DNA from: Chara braunii
Lineage: Eukaryota > Streptophyta > Charophyceae > Charales > Characeae
Assembly (NCBI GenBank): GCA_003427395.1
Contig: BFEA01000285.1
Span: forward strand, 420,475-458,464
Direction of reading: 5' to 3'
Length of the DNA stretch: 37,990 nt
Numbering within the stretch: the first letter of the stretch is position 1; each line of letters starts with the position of its first letter. A model generated the notes under the pieces. It was not told the DNA's origin, searched no databases, and worked only from the letters and a program-made list of their open reading frames with translations. This document shows positions 29,443-37,990 of the stretch, one piece after another. The translations under genes were made by a program, and so were the position numbers.

Positions 29443-31007
29443 TGCAGCCTATAACAATCTTGTACCTTATGGTTTGGTTTTTGGCAATGCAGGCATACCC
29501 CCTTCTTGAGTCTACCCCGCCAATCATTTTCAGTAATCTGGAGGTCGACCCAAGGTTTAGTAGTCGCATCCTCCAGTTTAGGTGGGATCTTGACTCCCTT
29601 GGGAAGTTGGACATAGTTCTTCCCTGCACTCCGATTCGGTCCCTTTGCATTGGCAGTCTTTTTAAAGGCAGTAAATTTTTCCTCTTCTTTGTTTGCATCA
29701 GACTCATGGGCTGAAAAACAAGTTGTATCAGAGTCCTGTTCTTGGTCGTCACCAAGAGTGGGGTCATCTGCATCGGCTTCTTCTTCGGCCTCTAGCAGGT
29801 CATGCACAGCAAAACGGTTGCTGCCTTTCAACCGTCTGCCGCCCATGGGCTTTTTGCTGCCTGCTGTGGTGACAAGGTCTACACCCTCAAGACTGACTAT
29901 GTCCTTCATCAAGGTGAACCAGTCAGTGTAACCAATGCAGTCCCTGCCCAGGCGATTAGTAAAGTTGGTGGGAACCGCGCCTTTGACCACATCCAAGCAA
30001 GATTGCGCAGTCAGTTTCAATCCGGGTGTAGCAAACATCTTGCTAAGATAGGTCTGCAGGTTTTTCATGGAGCCCGTCCACTTGTTGCGCTTGATTTTGT
30101 CAAGCTGAATTCTTGCCCTTGCTGCAGCATGTGGATCCAGGTATTGTGAAATGAGGAGTTCCTCGAGGGAGGCAACCGGGGTGGCCTTAAGCCATCTTGT
30201 TAGTTGAATTTTAGGAATCCCAGCTCGTGTAGCTTGGACCTCGAAGAAGCCCCGCACGACCGGTTCGACATTCCTTCTCATGATCACGAACTGGTTCTCA
30301 GGTTGAGTCCCCATAATCTCGAAATATGCCCTTATGGAGCTGATCCAGGATTCGATGTCTTCTTTGCCGTCGTACTTAGACGGTATTTGAACCGCCTTAC
30401 GATCCACATAGGGACCAGCGTAGCTGGGACCAGCTCCTGCTGGTTCCAATCTTGGGGCTGCACCAGTTGCAGAATTTCCAGCCTCGCTGCTTGTCACAAC
30501 AACACCGGAATCTACACCTATTGCAGGTCTCGAGGAGGTTGCCAACGCATTCAAGGAAGAAGATGCAGTAAGAGAGGCAGAGGTAGTTTCAATTGCAGCT
30601 TCGGATCCAAGGGGTAGAGGAAGAGGGTTGGCCACTTGGGCTTGTCGCAGCTCAGCCACCTCCCTTGTCAATTCATGGTACTTGCAGGTTATATCAGTCA
30701 GATCATCTTGAAGTGTTTGCAACTTTGCGAAGACTTCAGCAATCTTAGTGGTATGATCCTCAAGATTTATGACTTGAACAAGGGCGGTGAGTATAGACTG
30801 CAACTGTTCCCCACACTGCTCTTCAGTCAGTGAGGGAACAATCTCTAGGATGGTCACTTGCCTTTTCAACAATGTCTCCTTCCTCTCCTTCCTCGCCTCT
30901 TGTTCCCTTTTGACTGCACTATCTAGGAGTGCTTGTAGATATGGTTTTTCGGCATCATTGGCTGCATCTAACAAGGTCCGCCATTGCACTGAAGTTAGCT
31001 GAGCCAT
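29433..31007 (-). CDS. gag: Element D Gag, full length
   Basis: An intact 524-codon ORF from a true ATG at 31007 to TAG 29433-29435. Residues 30-60 are Lys/Arg/Glu-rich (KREQEARKERKETLLKR). Residues 65-125 look helical or coiled-coil, and a Ser/Ala-rich linker follows. The capsid-like (retrotrans-gag) region spans about 215-370: KYDGKEDIESWISSIRAYF, LTRWLKATPVASLEELL and LQTYLSKMFATPGLKLTAQS. An acidic segment (EAEEEADADDPTLGDDQEQD) precedes the zinc knuckle CLHCQKPNHKVQDC (CX2CX4HX4C) at the C-terminus. Gag forms the virus-like particle in the cytoplasm and binds element RNA (family knowledge). Confidence 0.95.
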   Translation of the reverse strand: MAQLTSVQWRTLLDAANDAEKPYLQALLDSAVKREQEARKERKETLLKRQVTILEIVPSLTEEQCGEQLQSILTALVQVINLEDHTTKIAEVFAKLQTLQDDLTDITCKYHELTREVAELRQAQVANPLPLPLGSEAAIETTSASLTASSSLNALATSSRPAIGVDSGVVVTSSEAGNSATGAAPRLEPAGAGPSYAGPYVDRKAVQIPSKYDGKEDIESWISSIRAYFEIMGTQPENQFVIMRRNVEPVVRGFFEVQATRAGIPKIQLTRWLKATPVASLEELLISQYLDPHAAARARIQLDKIKRNKWTGSMKNLQTYLSKMFATPGLKLTAQSCLDVVKGAVPTNFTNRLGRDCIGYTDWFTLMKDIVSLEGVDLVTTAGSKKPMGGRRLKGSNRFAVHDLLEAEEEADADDPTLGDDQEQDSDTTCFSAHESDANKEEEKFTAFKKTANAKGPNRSAGKNYVQLPKGVKIPPKLEDATTKPWVDLQITENDWRGRLKKGVCLHCQKPNHKVQDCYRLQGN

Positions 31008-32494
31008 TTTTGGACCGTTAGTATTGACAGGTGGGTCAGAGAGTCGCCACTCAGCAAAAGAATCAATTAGACTCTCAAGAGGTTCACTCTCCTTCTCACT
31101 TGGACGAACACTCCTTTTCCCAGTCCTTGCCCACTTCAGACGGTCACTTTCTCTCTCTCCCTCCTCTCTCTCTTTTCTTTCTGGTTGCGAGTCTCCACGG
31201 GCATCGGAAATGAACTAAGAGAAACAGACTGGAAAGATGAGAGAAGAGAAGGTAGAACTCCTAGCCGGAGCGACATTTCATTTGGACGTAGAGAGCAGCA
31301 ACCAAAGAAAAACAAACAAGCTCAAATGAGAGGTCTGATCCATCGACCCAGTCTGATCAGACTGCATACGAGGTCCTCTCGAGTCCAGTCTGACCAGCTC
31401 CGTGACCGTACAACAAAACAGACAACGAGTGACTAAATGCAACAATGGAGAATTGAGTGGTGTACAGGGTGCGAGTCAAACCACGGACAGTGCAATCCAA
31501 AAGACATGCGAAACGTCTCAGCCAAGATCCCCTAGGCAGTGGGTGTCCTAATCCAAGAAGAATGAACTTCGTATCCCAGCCAAGAAGACAAGAGGTCAAT
31601 GCCTAACCGATTTGGGTCCAGAGGCTCTTCTTGTTTGGGCCCGGTACCGCCGGGTCCCAGGGGTCCCATGTAGGTCACAACCAGGTCCCAACCAAGAGGA
31701 GTCCCACAAGGACTTAGTTTAGTCTCTACTGCACTGAAAAACGAAATTTCAACTTCTGGCAGAACCTACAGACTACAACCGTTCAGAGATGAAAAGACAA
31801 AGTACTGTAGAAAGACTCCGCATTTAGGTCAAGATACTTCATTTTCCATCCATCAGGTGAGTAGGTAGATCACATGCATTCAGTCACACAATCAAGACCA
31901 CAGAGGAGTAGGAAAAGAAACCCAGAGTACCCCAGCAGGACAATCAATACCATACACACATACATGGGCATCCCGTAGGTGCACGACACTTACCTGAGTG
32001 ACCTTGAGCTTCGAGATGAATAGAACTCACCCCTCTCATGTGGTCCTCTTGACCCCTCTAACGCTACCCCTACACTAGTGTCCTATCTCCTAGGAGGGTC
32101 TGATCCCCCGTCGATGCTGAAGAACAAAGTAGCAACTTGCAGTCCATAGATGTTGAGTGGCCGCTGACCCTCAAGCTCGCCTACTTGAGGGCATCCCTTA
32201 AGTTGCCAAGTGTCTCCCTTGAATCAGATTCCAGGTGTGAGTGCCTCTCACTGTCGCCTCTCTCAAATCGCCGCATGAAGTCTCCTTGAAATGTCTCGCC
32301 ACCCTAATCTCACTCTCAAGCAACCTGGTTAGGTTCTATGTCGACCCCACATGACCTAACCAGGTGGGGGCAACTCCCCTTAGCCACGCTGCCCCACTTC
32401 CCTCAACCAACCAACCCTAAACCTAAGTGTTGCCCTCAACCACTTAGGTTAGGGTTAGGGCAGCAAAGTCAACTCTCACCAGCAAGTAGAATCC
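31008..32494 (-). other. Leader of element D
   Basis: About 1.5 kb between the PBS and gag, no conserved ORF. Near the gag start is a CT/GA-rich tract (31147-31180). Close to the PBS are two strong inverted repeats: ACCTGGTTAGGT (32323-32334) / ACCTAACCAGGT (32354-32365), and CCCTAAACCTAAGTG (32415-32429) / CACTTAGGTTAGGG (32441-32454). The second includes telomere-like TTAGGG words. Such structures can serve RNA dimerisation or packaging; that is only a suggestion. Confidence 0.7.
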
Positions 32495-32506
32495 GCTCTG
32501 ATACCA
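32495..32506 (-). promoter_or_regulatory. Primer binding site of element D
   Basis: Plus strand GCTCTGATACCA, i.e. TGGTATCAGAGC in element orientation, one base inside the LTR. Perfect 12-nt complement of the plant initiator Met tRNA 3' end. Confidence 0.95.
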
Positions 32507-32507
32507 A

Positions 32508-33774
32508 TGTTATGACCCTGGCCAATTTCGAGATACACATCCACCAAAAAGTACAATGCCATCCAATTGCAGAAAGAAATGAATGAACTTGAGAGGAGGG
32601 AGAGAGGATTAGAAGAAGAGGAAGAAGTAAGAAAGAAGAAGAAGAAGATGTACACTAGGAAAGACAATGACAAGGCTCTTCTTCTTCACCCAACAATCTC
32701 CTCCTTATCTCCCCCTTCTCTTATTCATACAAGAAATAATAGTACAATGTTGAATGACTGATCCAGAATCAATGTCCGAGTCCAGGTCCACCATATCCAT
32801 GGTCGCCTCTCCCATTCTTCACTCTCATAGGCCGAGGCTATGGCGGACTACTGGGCTCTACTCAGATGCCCAAAGGAGAACCCAAAGCAGGTATGGCTGC
32901 TCTAGCTCAGGCCGCCATGCCTGCCCCTGCCCCGAAGCTTCTTGGTGTAGCTCTCCCCAGTTGGGGATTCCGTGTTGCAGCGCCCACCAAGGTGATGAAG
33001 ATGGCTGCCACCATAGCCAGGTAAGTACCCCTGGCGCTCCTCCCCCTTTCTTCCTTCTTCCTCCTTCCTCCCTCGTGTCCTTCTCCTTCCTCCCCAGCAG
33101 CGCTGCTCCAGCTTAGCGCTGCTCCAGCCAGCGCTCCACTAGTGTGTCGCCAAACTTGCATACCGAAAAAGAGGCCGGACTCTCCGCCCGGCCAGAAGAT
33201 ATAGCGGCGGTCTGCTCTGCCTCTTGGGCGATGACTTCCAGGCCGCTCGGCCTCCCAAGCAACCGGTACCTCCTCCCTTTCGGAGGGAAACATCATTGCA
33301 GACTCTGATATTGCTCGTACAGGGCCTAGACCCAGACTGGTTGGACAGATATCCGCCTAGACCTATCCTACAACTACCGGGCCTCTAAAAAATGCCACTT
33401 TTGTCTTCTTCTGCTCGGCCTCCGGTACCTGCACATCTACCCCTTCCAGGTGCGGTACCGGCCTACCCTCTACTTGAGTATTTTTCCCCGCTGCAGCCCC
33501 TCAATGTCACGACCACAGGTAAGTACCGACCCTGAGGGCCCAACGAACGAGTAAGTGCCCTGACGGGCCACACGCATACTCATGCCAACCAGCACTCAGA
33601 CAGGCACGGTGACACACACACCCAAGCCAACCAGCACTCTGACAGACATGCAGTCCAGCAAGCGTGCACACACAGACTTAGTAGCAAGCGGGAAACTCAG
33701 CAGGGCATTCAGTCTATGGGCAAAACTCAGAAATCAGTTGTGTGTTTCGGTCCATGTATGGACGGGTCATCACA
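32508..33774 (-). repeat. 5' LTR of element D
   Basis: 1267 bp. On the plus strand it runs from TGTTATGACCC to GGGTCATCACA, matching 24138-25523 apart from substitutions and the 93-bp duplication present only in the other copy. The frame 32907-33296 (minus) is LTR sequence. Confidence 0.95.
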
Positions 33775-33778
33775 ACGC
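33775..33778. repeat. Target-site duplication of D, right (ACGC)
   Basis: Follows the LTR end GGGTCATCACA and matches 24134-24137. Confidence 0.9.
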
Positions 33779-34560
33779 CATGAATAGGATCTTTCATGAC
33801 TAATTGGATAAGTTTGTCATCGTGTACCGTGATGACATACTTATTTTCAATAGGTCTGTCGAGGAGCACGTTTGCCCTTTAGACAAAGTCCTTAGCCTCC
33901 TTCGACAGCACCAGTTCAAAATCAATGGGGAAAAGTGTGAGTTTGGCCGCACCCGGATCTTCTACTTGGGTCATGAGATTTCCGCGGAGGTGACCAGCAT
34001 TCGTGACTGGCCGCGTCCTCAGTCTGTGACTGAGATGAGGTCCTTCTTAGGGATGACCGGCTTCTACCGCAATTTTGTCAAGAACTATAGCATAGTGGTC
34101 GCCCCTTTGACGGATCTGACACGCCTTGACACCCCATGGGAGTGAACAAACAGGTGTGAGGTTGCTTTCAGACATCTGAAGCATGCCCTCACTCACCATG
34201 AGGTCTTGAAACTGGCCGACACGGATGCCAACCAATATGGCATTGGTGTCGTACTTGTGGAGCAGGAGGGGAAAAAGTTGAGGTCGGTAGAGTACATGTC
34301 CAAAAAGATGCCCTCTCAAAAGCAGGCCAAGTCCACTTATGAGAAGAAACTCTACGCGATTTACAAAGCATTCACTCATTGGAGGCACTCCTCCTCGGTC
34401 GCTTCTTCTACGTCAGGACTGATCATCAGACCCTGAGGTAGATGAAGACTCAACCGGTGCTCTATGCTCTGAAGCGACGGATCGAAATCATAGAGCAATA
34501 TGACTTTGAGCCCCAGTACATCAAGGGGGAGTGCGACAAGGTTGCTGATGTGTGGTCGCG
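33779..34560 (+). pseudogene. pol: Element C reverse transcriptase second half and RNase H
   Basis: Resumes RT at MNRIFHD, then TAA (33801-33803), then KFVIVYRDDILIFNRS. The catalytic YxDD has Arg at x where most relatives have Leu. KCEFGRTRIFYLGHEI and FLGMTGFYRNFV follow. TGA at 34143-34145 replaces a Trp kept in relatives. RNase H has ADTDANQYGIGVVL and KKLYAIYKAFTHW (Lys-Lys-Leu where relatives have Glu), a one-base frameshift in the RTDHQTL region and TAG at 34439-34441 at another Trp position. The last segment reads YIKGECDKVADVWSRRP. Confidence 0.87.
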
Positions 34561-34572
34561 TAGGCCAACCTC

Positions 34573-35529
34573 TTGGGTGCGCTGGTCACTGAATTTGGGG
34601 TTGCGGGCGATGTTACTACGTCTTTGGTGGAAGCCTATCACGAGGATCCGTTTATGGCCGAAATCATACGCAGACTCGAGGTAAAAGACAAAGCAACTGC
34701 CGACGAGTTTGTGTTGCTCAACGGCCTGCTATTCCTTGAGAAGGTCGGGAATAAACATTTGTGTGTTCCAAATCGGGAGTCTTTGCGTAGTTTATTTTTA
34801 GGCAAGTGTTATGATGCTACCGGACATTTTGGGTACAGAAAGACTGCAGCAAATCTGTTGCAGCAGTTCTGGCGGCCCACAATAATGAGAGATGTGAAGT
34901 TGTACGTGGAGACTTGTCAGGTATGTCAGAGGGACAAGCCACGTACACAGGCCCCTCTTGGGCTTCTTAAGCCCCTTCCGATTCCGGAAAGGCCCGGTGA
35001 GATTCTGTCTATGGATTTCATGGACACATTGGTCAACAGCAAGAGCGGAATGAGATATGTCTATGTCATTGTGGATAGGTTTAGCAAGTACGCTAGGTTA
35101 GTCGCAATGTCTGCTACAACCAAGATGGAGTATGTGATTAAGTTGTTTAAAGAAAATAGGGTTAGAGACTTTGGGCTTCCAAAGTCCATTGTAAGTGAGT
35201 GGGATGTCCGATTCACTAGTGAGTGGTGGAAGGTTGCAGCTGCAGAACAAGGAACACATCTGCAGATGACTTCTGGGAACCACCCAGAGGCGAACGGGCA
35301 CGCGGAGCAGCTGAACCGCGTTGTGCAACACCTGTTGAGGCACTACATAAAGCCCAACCAGATGGACTGGGCTAAGAAACTTGCTCTCATCGCCAGCCTG
35401 TACAACAATGTCATGCACAACGCAACAGGGGTGAGTCCTAACAACCTGCTACTGACTTTTAAGCCTAGACTGCCTCTAGACTTCCTGCTACCTGAGAATC
35501 AGTCGGCAACTGCAACTGGAACATTATAA
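34573..35529 (+). pseudogene. pol: Element C integrase zinc finger and core
   Basis: A long open frame whose start is not an ATG. The zinc finger CYDATGHFGYRKTA with CQVCQRDK has Tyr where the first His is expected. Core: LSMDFMDTLVNSKSG (first Asp), VIVDRFSKYARL, SIVSEWDVRFTSEWW (Glu-Trp in place of Asp-Arg, so the second catalytic Asp is replaced by Glu) and GNHPEANGHAEQLNR (Glu kept). It closes with LLTFKPRLPLDFLLPENQ and TAA at 35527-35529. A has a TAA at the homologous codon. Confidence 0.9.
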
Positions 35530-36108
35530 TTTGCATATCGATATAAGCAGTTGATGCAGCGAGCGGTAGAACAGATGCACAAGGCGATGATAGAGTCTGA
35601 GAACAAGCACTGTCGCCCATCAATATTTCAGGTAGGGGATAGAGTCGGGGTCAAGTCCTCGGAATTGGGACAGGAGCACGGGGTATCCCGCAAGCTCATG
35701 CCACAGTACTTTGGACCTTAGGAGGTTCTTGATATTCTCGGGGAGGATCCGGATGGGCCATCATATGTAATACAGATCCCTGGTCATCTTCACACTTACC
35801 CTGTCTTCCACGCCTCTAAGCTTGCACCATTCAAGGAAACTGAACAGTTTCCCTTGCGACGCTCCATGCTGCCCCCAACCATGGATGGAGAGGTCGACAT
35901 CATCGACCACAGAGAAATGCCAGTTCCAAGACCGACAGGCAGGGGATGTCCTCCTAAGCCGAAGCTGCAGTACCGCGTTCGGTTCAGACATCACACTGAT
36001 CCTAAGGAGGACAGATGGTTCACTCAGGAGCAACTGATGCAGACCGCTCCACAGGTTGTTGCTCATTATGAGAAGTCACTGCAGAAAGGAAAGCGCCAGA
36101 TTGAGTAA
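35530..36108 (+). pseudogene. pol: Element C integrase tail with chromodomain-like end
   Basis: In frame with the core. QLMQRAVEQMHKAMIESENKH, GDRVGVKSSELGQEHG and KLMPQYFGP come before a TAG at 35719-35721, where A retains Trp. GPSYVIQIPGHL, YPVFHASKLAPF, MLPPTMDGEVDII and the chromodomain-like LQYRVRFRHHTDPKEDRWF and VVAHYEKSL follow. It ends at TAA 36106-36108. Confidence 0.87.
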
Positions 36109-36137
36109 TCAGACTTCTCAGAGGACTATCGAAGTAT

Positions 36138-36148
36138 GGAGGAGGGAA
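36138..36148 (+). promoter_or_regulatory. Polypurine tract of element C
   Basis: GGAGGAGGGAA directly before the 3' LTR start TGTGAGG; it aligns with the tract of A. Confidence 0.85.
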
Positions 36149-36583
36149 TGTGAGGCTCAGGGCCTCGATCTGCCCTACTGGGCCCTATTTTCTGTACAGT
36201 TGGCCGCCCTAAGTGAAGGCAGGCTCGACCCAGGGCCAATAGGCCTATTTTTGGGGTCACCGCGCAACTGGGTAAATTCAGGGAGTTGCGCAGCGCCAAT
36301 TGGTTGAAAATGCCTAGGACTAGGGTGCCCTTTTCGTATGTAACTGACGCAGGCCGTGGGCCGGATACACAACATGGACCGAACACAGGCCGAGGGCAGT
36401 TGGACGCGGGCAACCACCAGAGGCCCAGGGCCTGATTTGTGTGGACTGGGGCACAACCTCTTGGGGCCTACCGGAAGCTTCTGGGCAGGGGCCCACCGCA
36501 GCCAGGCTTCACACAGCAGGCAGGCAATTTCCATTTAGGAAAGTGCCTGCCCACACATTCCTCATTCGGGCACTGGTTCGTGC
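36149..36583 (+). repeat. 3' LTR of element C, truncated
   Basis: Matches the first ~435 bp of the 5' LTR, with an internal deletion relative to it near 36470. Similarity stops abruptly after CATTCGGGCACTGG (36583; 5' LTR counterpart near 19152). About 500 bp of LTR are missing. Confidence 0.9.
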
Positions 36584-37737
36584 CGCTTGTTCTCCAACCA
36601 CCCAACGAACGTCTTCACACCTTCAATTCCCGATTCGAAATCCGAATTCCTATCTTTAATAGACAGAGAAGCTGACGGCGGAAAATGTGATGGCACGAAT
36701 GACCATTCGGGTCCAGCATATGCTTTGTTTTCATCTCGTTTGGAGCAATAGACTGAAGCAGACCATTCAGGAGAAGTGCAATACTCTTTCCACTGGAACA
36801 CAGGATTGTCATCCTGCATATAAAACCTAAATGCATGTGGACGAGTATGACCGGTCAATCTCTTGACCAGGAAGGGCTTAACAGCAGCTCGCCAATCAAC
36901 AATTTCATCCATGAATGTGCACGATGAATGTTCTTTTTGAGAACTGGCAACGAGCTTGGAGAGGTCGAGCATTGTATAAGCATCGTGCATTTTCAGTTTG
37001 CGAGAGAAATGACTGAAAGTGGCATCAATGTCCGTATGTGTGTGTCCCACTAACATAAAACCGAATTCGACTTCTTTGAAGAAGCCAAATTTCACAAAAG
37101 CTGCAGCGAGTGCCAAAACGTATCTGTTTTTGTTCTCTCTCCAACAATTGTCAGCTTGTATCCTCAGTTTAGGAGGCAAGTCGCTTGTCGCCTGGATGTC
37201 GCGGAGAACTTTCATAATGGATGACACTACAGCATTAGAATCATGTGGATGGCAAGGGTACCATGTGTGAACATGGACCGATGGTGAGCGGCCGTGTGCA
37301 ATAATAGCTGTTACATTCGTTTTCAACATCGGAATATTTGCGAATGCCTTTGATTTGTTCTCTCCGCCAAAGTGTGGAATGTTGGTCTTGCTTTGGTCCA
37401 TGCCGTCAATGATGATGCACAAACTGTTGGAACCCGGTCTCTTCGACTCATCCTTCCACACCTCATACGCAGCACGATGTTGGAGCTGCAAGTCCAGGTG
37501 TTTCTCGCGTAACGAAACAAAGTACTCACGCACACGCACGAACTTTGCGGAATTGATAGATTCTTTGTATTCGACACATTTTTCACATTTCGTAAAGTTT
37601 TGATCAATGTCATGGAATTTCACATGCCAGAACTGCGTTCTCCACATGTTGTAGAAAACTTGGAGAGAAACACAAGGAGCACCCATGTTGTCGAATTGCG
37701 ACTTTAGCAACTTATAAATATCAACCTTGTTATAGCC
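36584..37737 (-). pseudogene. DUF7869-like protein gene fragment
   Basis: A minus-strand open frame of about 385 codons (the open frame itself extends 36562-37941), reading from DIYKLLKSQFDNMG through the centre to GWLENKRHE. Its last four codons and stop (36562-36574) come from the broken C LTR. Visible features are a Cys pair FTKCEKCVEY (37573-37592), IIIDGMDQSK (37391-37416), IQADNCWRENKNRY (37125-37160) and GHTHTDIDATFSHFSRKL (37000-37050). The DN-C-x3-NKNxY and GHTHxDIDxxFS signatures fit the DUF7869 family, known from algae and invertebrates and of unestablished function. The spaced acidic residues suggest a nuclease or transposase-like RNase H fold, by inference. No ATG start is seen; the upstream part is GC-rich non-homologous sequence, so the 5' end is missing or spliced. 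Confidence 0.7.
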
Positions 37738-37990
37738 AGGGTTGTCGACCCCCGGCCCCGGGACCCCACCGGGGTTCCCCCTGTATGGGGAAAAAAAAAA
37801 TAAAAATAAAAAAATAGAGGGGGGTGCGCACCGCCGGCGTGCAGCCCCTGGCATTTTTTGTGTCCTGCAAAAAATGCCCCGACACGGGGTCCCCCCCGGG
37901 GGCGCGGACCTCCCTTGGCGGGAGCGGGGTTGCCGCAGCACGGGGGCGGGGATGTGCTGGCGGGCATCTGTGTCGGGGTTGCGGAGCCGG
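37738..37990. other. GC-rich block with hairpin, running off the window
   Basis: Composition changes sharply to G/C runs plus a TTTATTTTT-like tract. On the minus strand a pyrimidine tract followed by CCCCATACAG (end near 37781) resembles a 3' splice site upstream of the DUF7869-like frame. The inverted repeat GGCATTTTTTG (37850-37860) / CAAAAAATGCC (37868-37878) has a 7-nt loop. CCCCGACAC (about 37877-37885) and GTGTCGGGG (about 37970-37978) form a wider inverted pair. This could be an intron, or the end of another repeat. Confidence 0.55.

Larger units (their letters stand above)
24138..33774 (-). mobile_element. Element D: Ty3/gypsy retrotransposon nested in C
   Basis: A 9.6-kb minus-strand element, a family distinct from A/C and from B. 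It has LTRs at 32508-33774 (5') and 24138-25523 (3'), a perfect tRNA-iMet PBS, a 1.5-kb leader, a full-length gag ORF, a frameshift signal, protease, RT, RNase H, integrase with chromodomain-like tail, and a PPT. Defects are few: stops at 29293, 28441 and 26370 and single-base frameshifts near 28170 and 26040. Confidence 0.95.
18728..36583 (+). mobile_element. Element C: old Ty3/gypsy copy split by element D
   Basis: Plus-strand element of the same family as A. It has a 5' LTR (18728-19662), PBS, leader, gag, protease and the first half of RT up to 24137. Element D (24138-33774) comes next. The rest of RT, RNase H, integrase, PPT and a 3' LTR that breaks off at 36583 follow. Removing D plus one ACGC rejoins the RT sequence exactly at FQHA-MN. 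C carries many stops and frameshifts and is certainly inactive. No TSD can be tested, because the right end is lost. Confidence 0.93.

Noticed and set aside
32415-32461. Telomeric repeat or internal telomere
   Set aside because: Only two or three TTAGGG words, best explained as part of a leader hairpin of element D.
37738-37941. N-terminal extension of the DUF7869-like frame
   Set aside because: It has no ATG, translates GC-rich and homopolymer DNA into Gly/Pro/Arg/Phe-rich sequence, and is separated from the conserved part by a composition break and a splice-acceptor-like site.

Overview
This is a eukaryotic repeat region with no recognisable single-copy host gene. Nearly all of it is four Ty3/gypsy (Metaviridae) LTR retrotransposons. 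The order gag, protease, RT, RNase H, integrase, the tRNA-iMet-type primer sites, the CX2CX4HX4C Gag zinc knuckles and the chromodomain-like integrase tails all fit plant-lineage Ty3/gypsy elements. A charophyte alga such as Chara braunii, or another large-genome streptophyte, is my best guess. That is an inference from style; nothing here fixes the species.

Layout. 1-90 is a (GA)n microsatellite. Element A (621-8394, minus strand; TSD CAAT) is a decayed, deletion-bearing copy set between two copies of a ~195-bp host repeat (415-611 and 8395-8587). Element B (8775-18002, plus strand; TSD TGCAG) is the best preserved, with LTRs of about 1.1 kb, a PBS, a leader made of three kinds of tandem repeat, gag, pol and a PPT. 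A few in-frame stops and a 274-base assembly gap interrupt it. 18008-18727 is spacer with no gene seen. Element C (18728-36583, plus strand) belongs to the same family as A. It has a 5' LTR, a PBS and heavily mutated gag-pol, and its 3' LTR breaks off. Element D (24138-33774, minus strand; TSD ACGC) is a third family, inserted inside the RT domain of C. At the right edge, 36584-37737 is a minus-strand fragment of a DUF7869-like protein gene fused to the broken C LTR, followed by a GC-rich block with a strong hairpin.

How the parts work. In B and D the gag ORF ends at the same string, G GGA AAC followed directly by a stop codon. The protease-pol ORF lies in the -1 frame, open from that point, with a possible hairpin 11-12 nt downstream. 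This is the textbook layout of a -1 ribosomal frameshift site. C keeps a near version (T GGA AAC). B also carries, just before its gag ATG, fifteen copies of CACGT(C/A)AG, the ACGT core bound by plant bZIP factors. A and C share a TATA-like motif inside the leader, about 640 bp before gag.

Insertion history. D inserted after C, because it splits C. B and D look youngest, since their LTR pairs are most alike and their ORFs longest. A and C are old: both have frameshifts and many stops. A has also lost its PBS, RNase H and the integrase zinc finger. Coordinates of LTRs, TSDs, PBSs and the frameshift sites were read base by base. Protein boundaries inside decayed pol genes are approximate.
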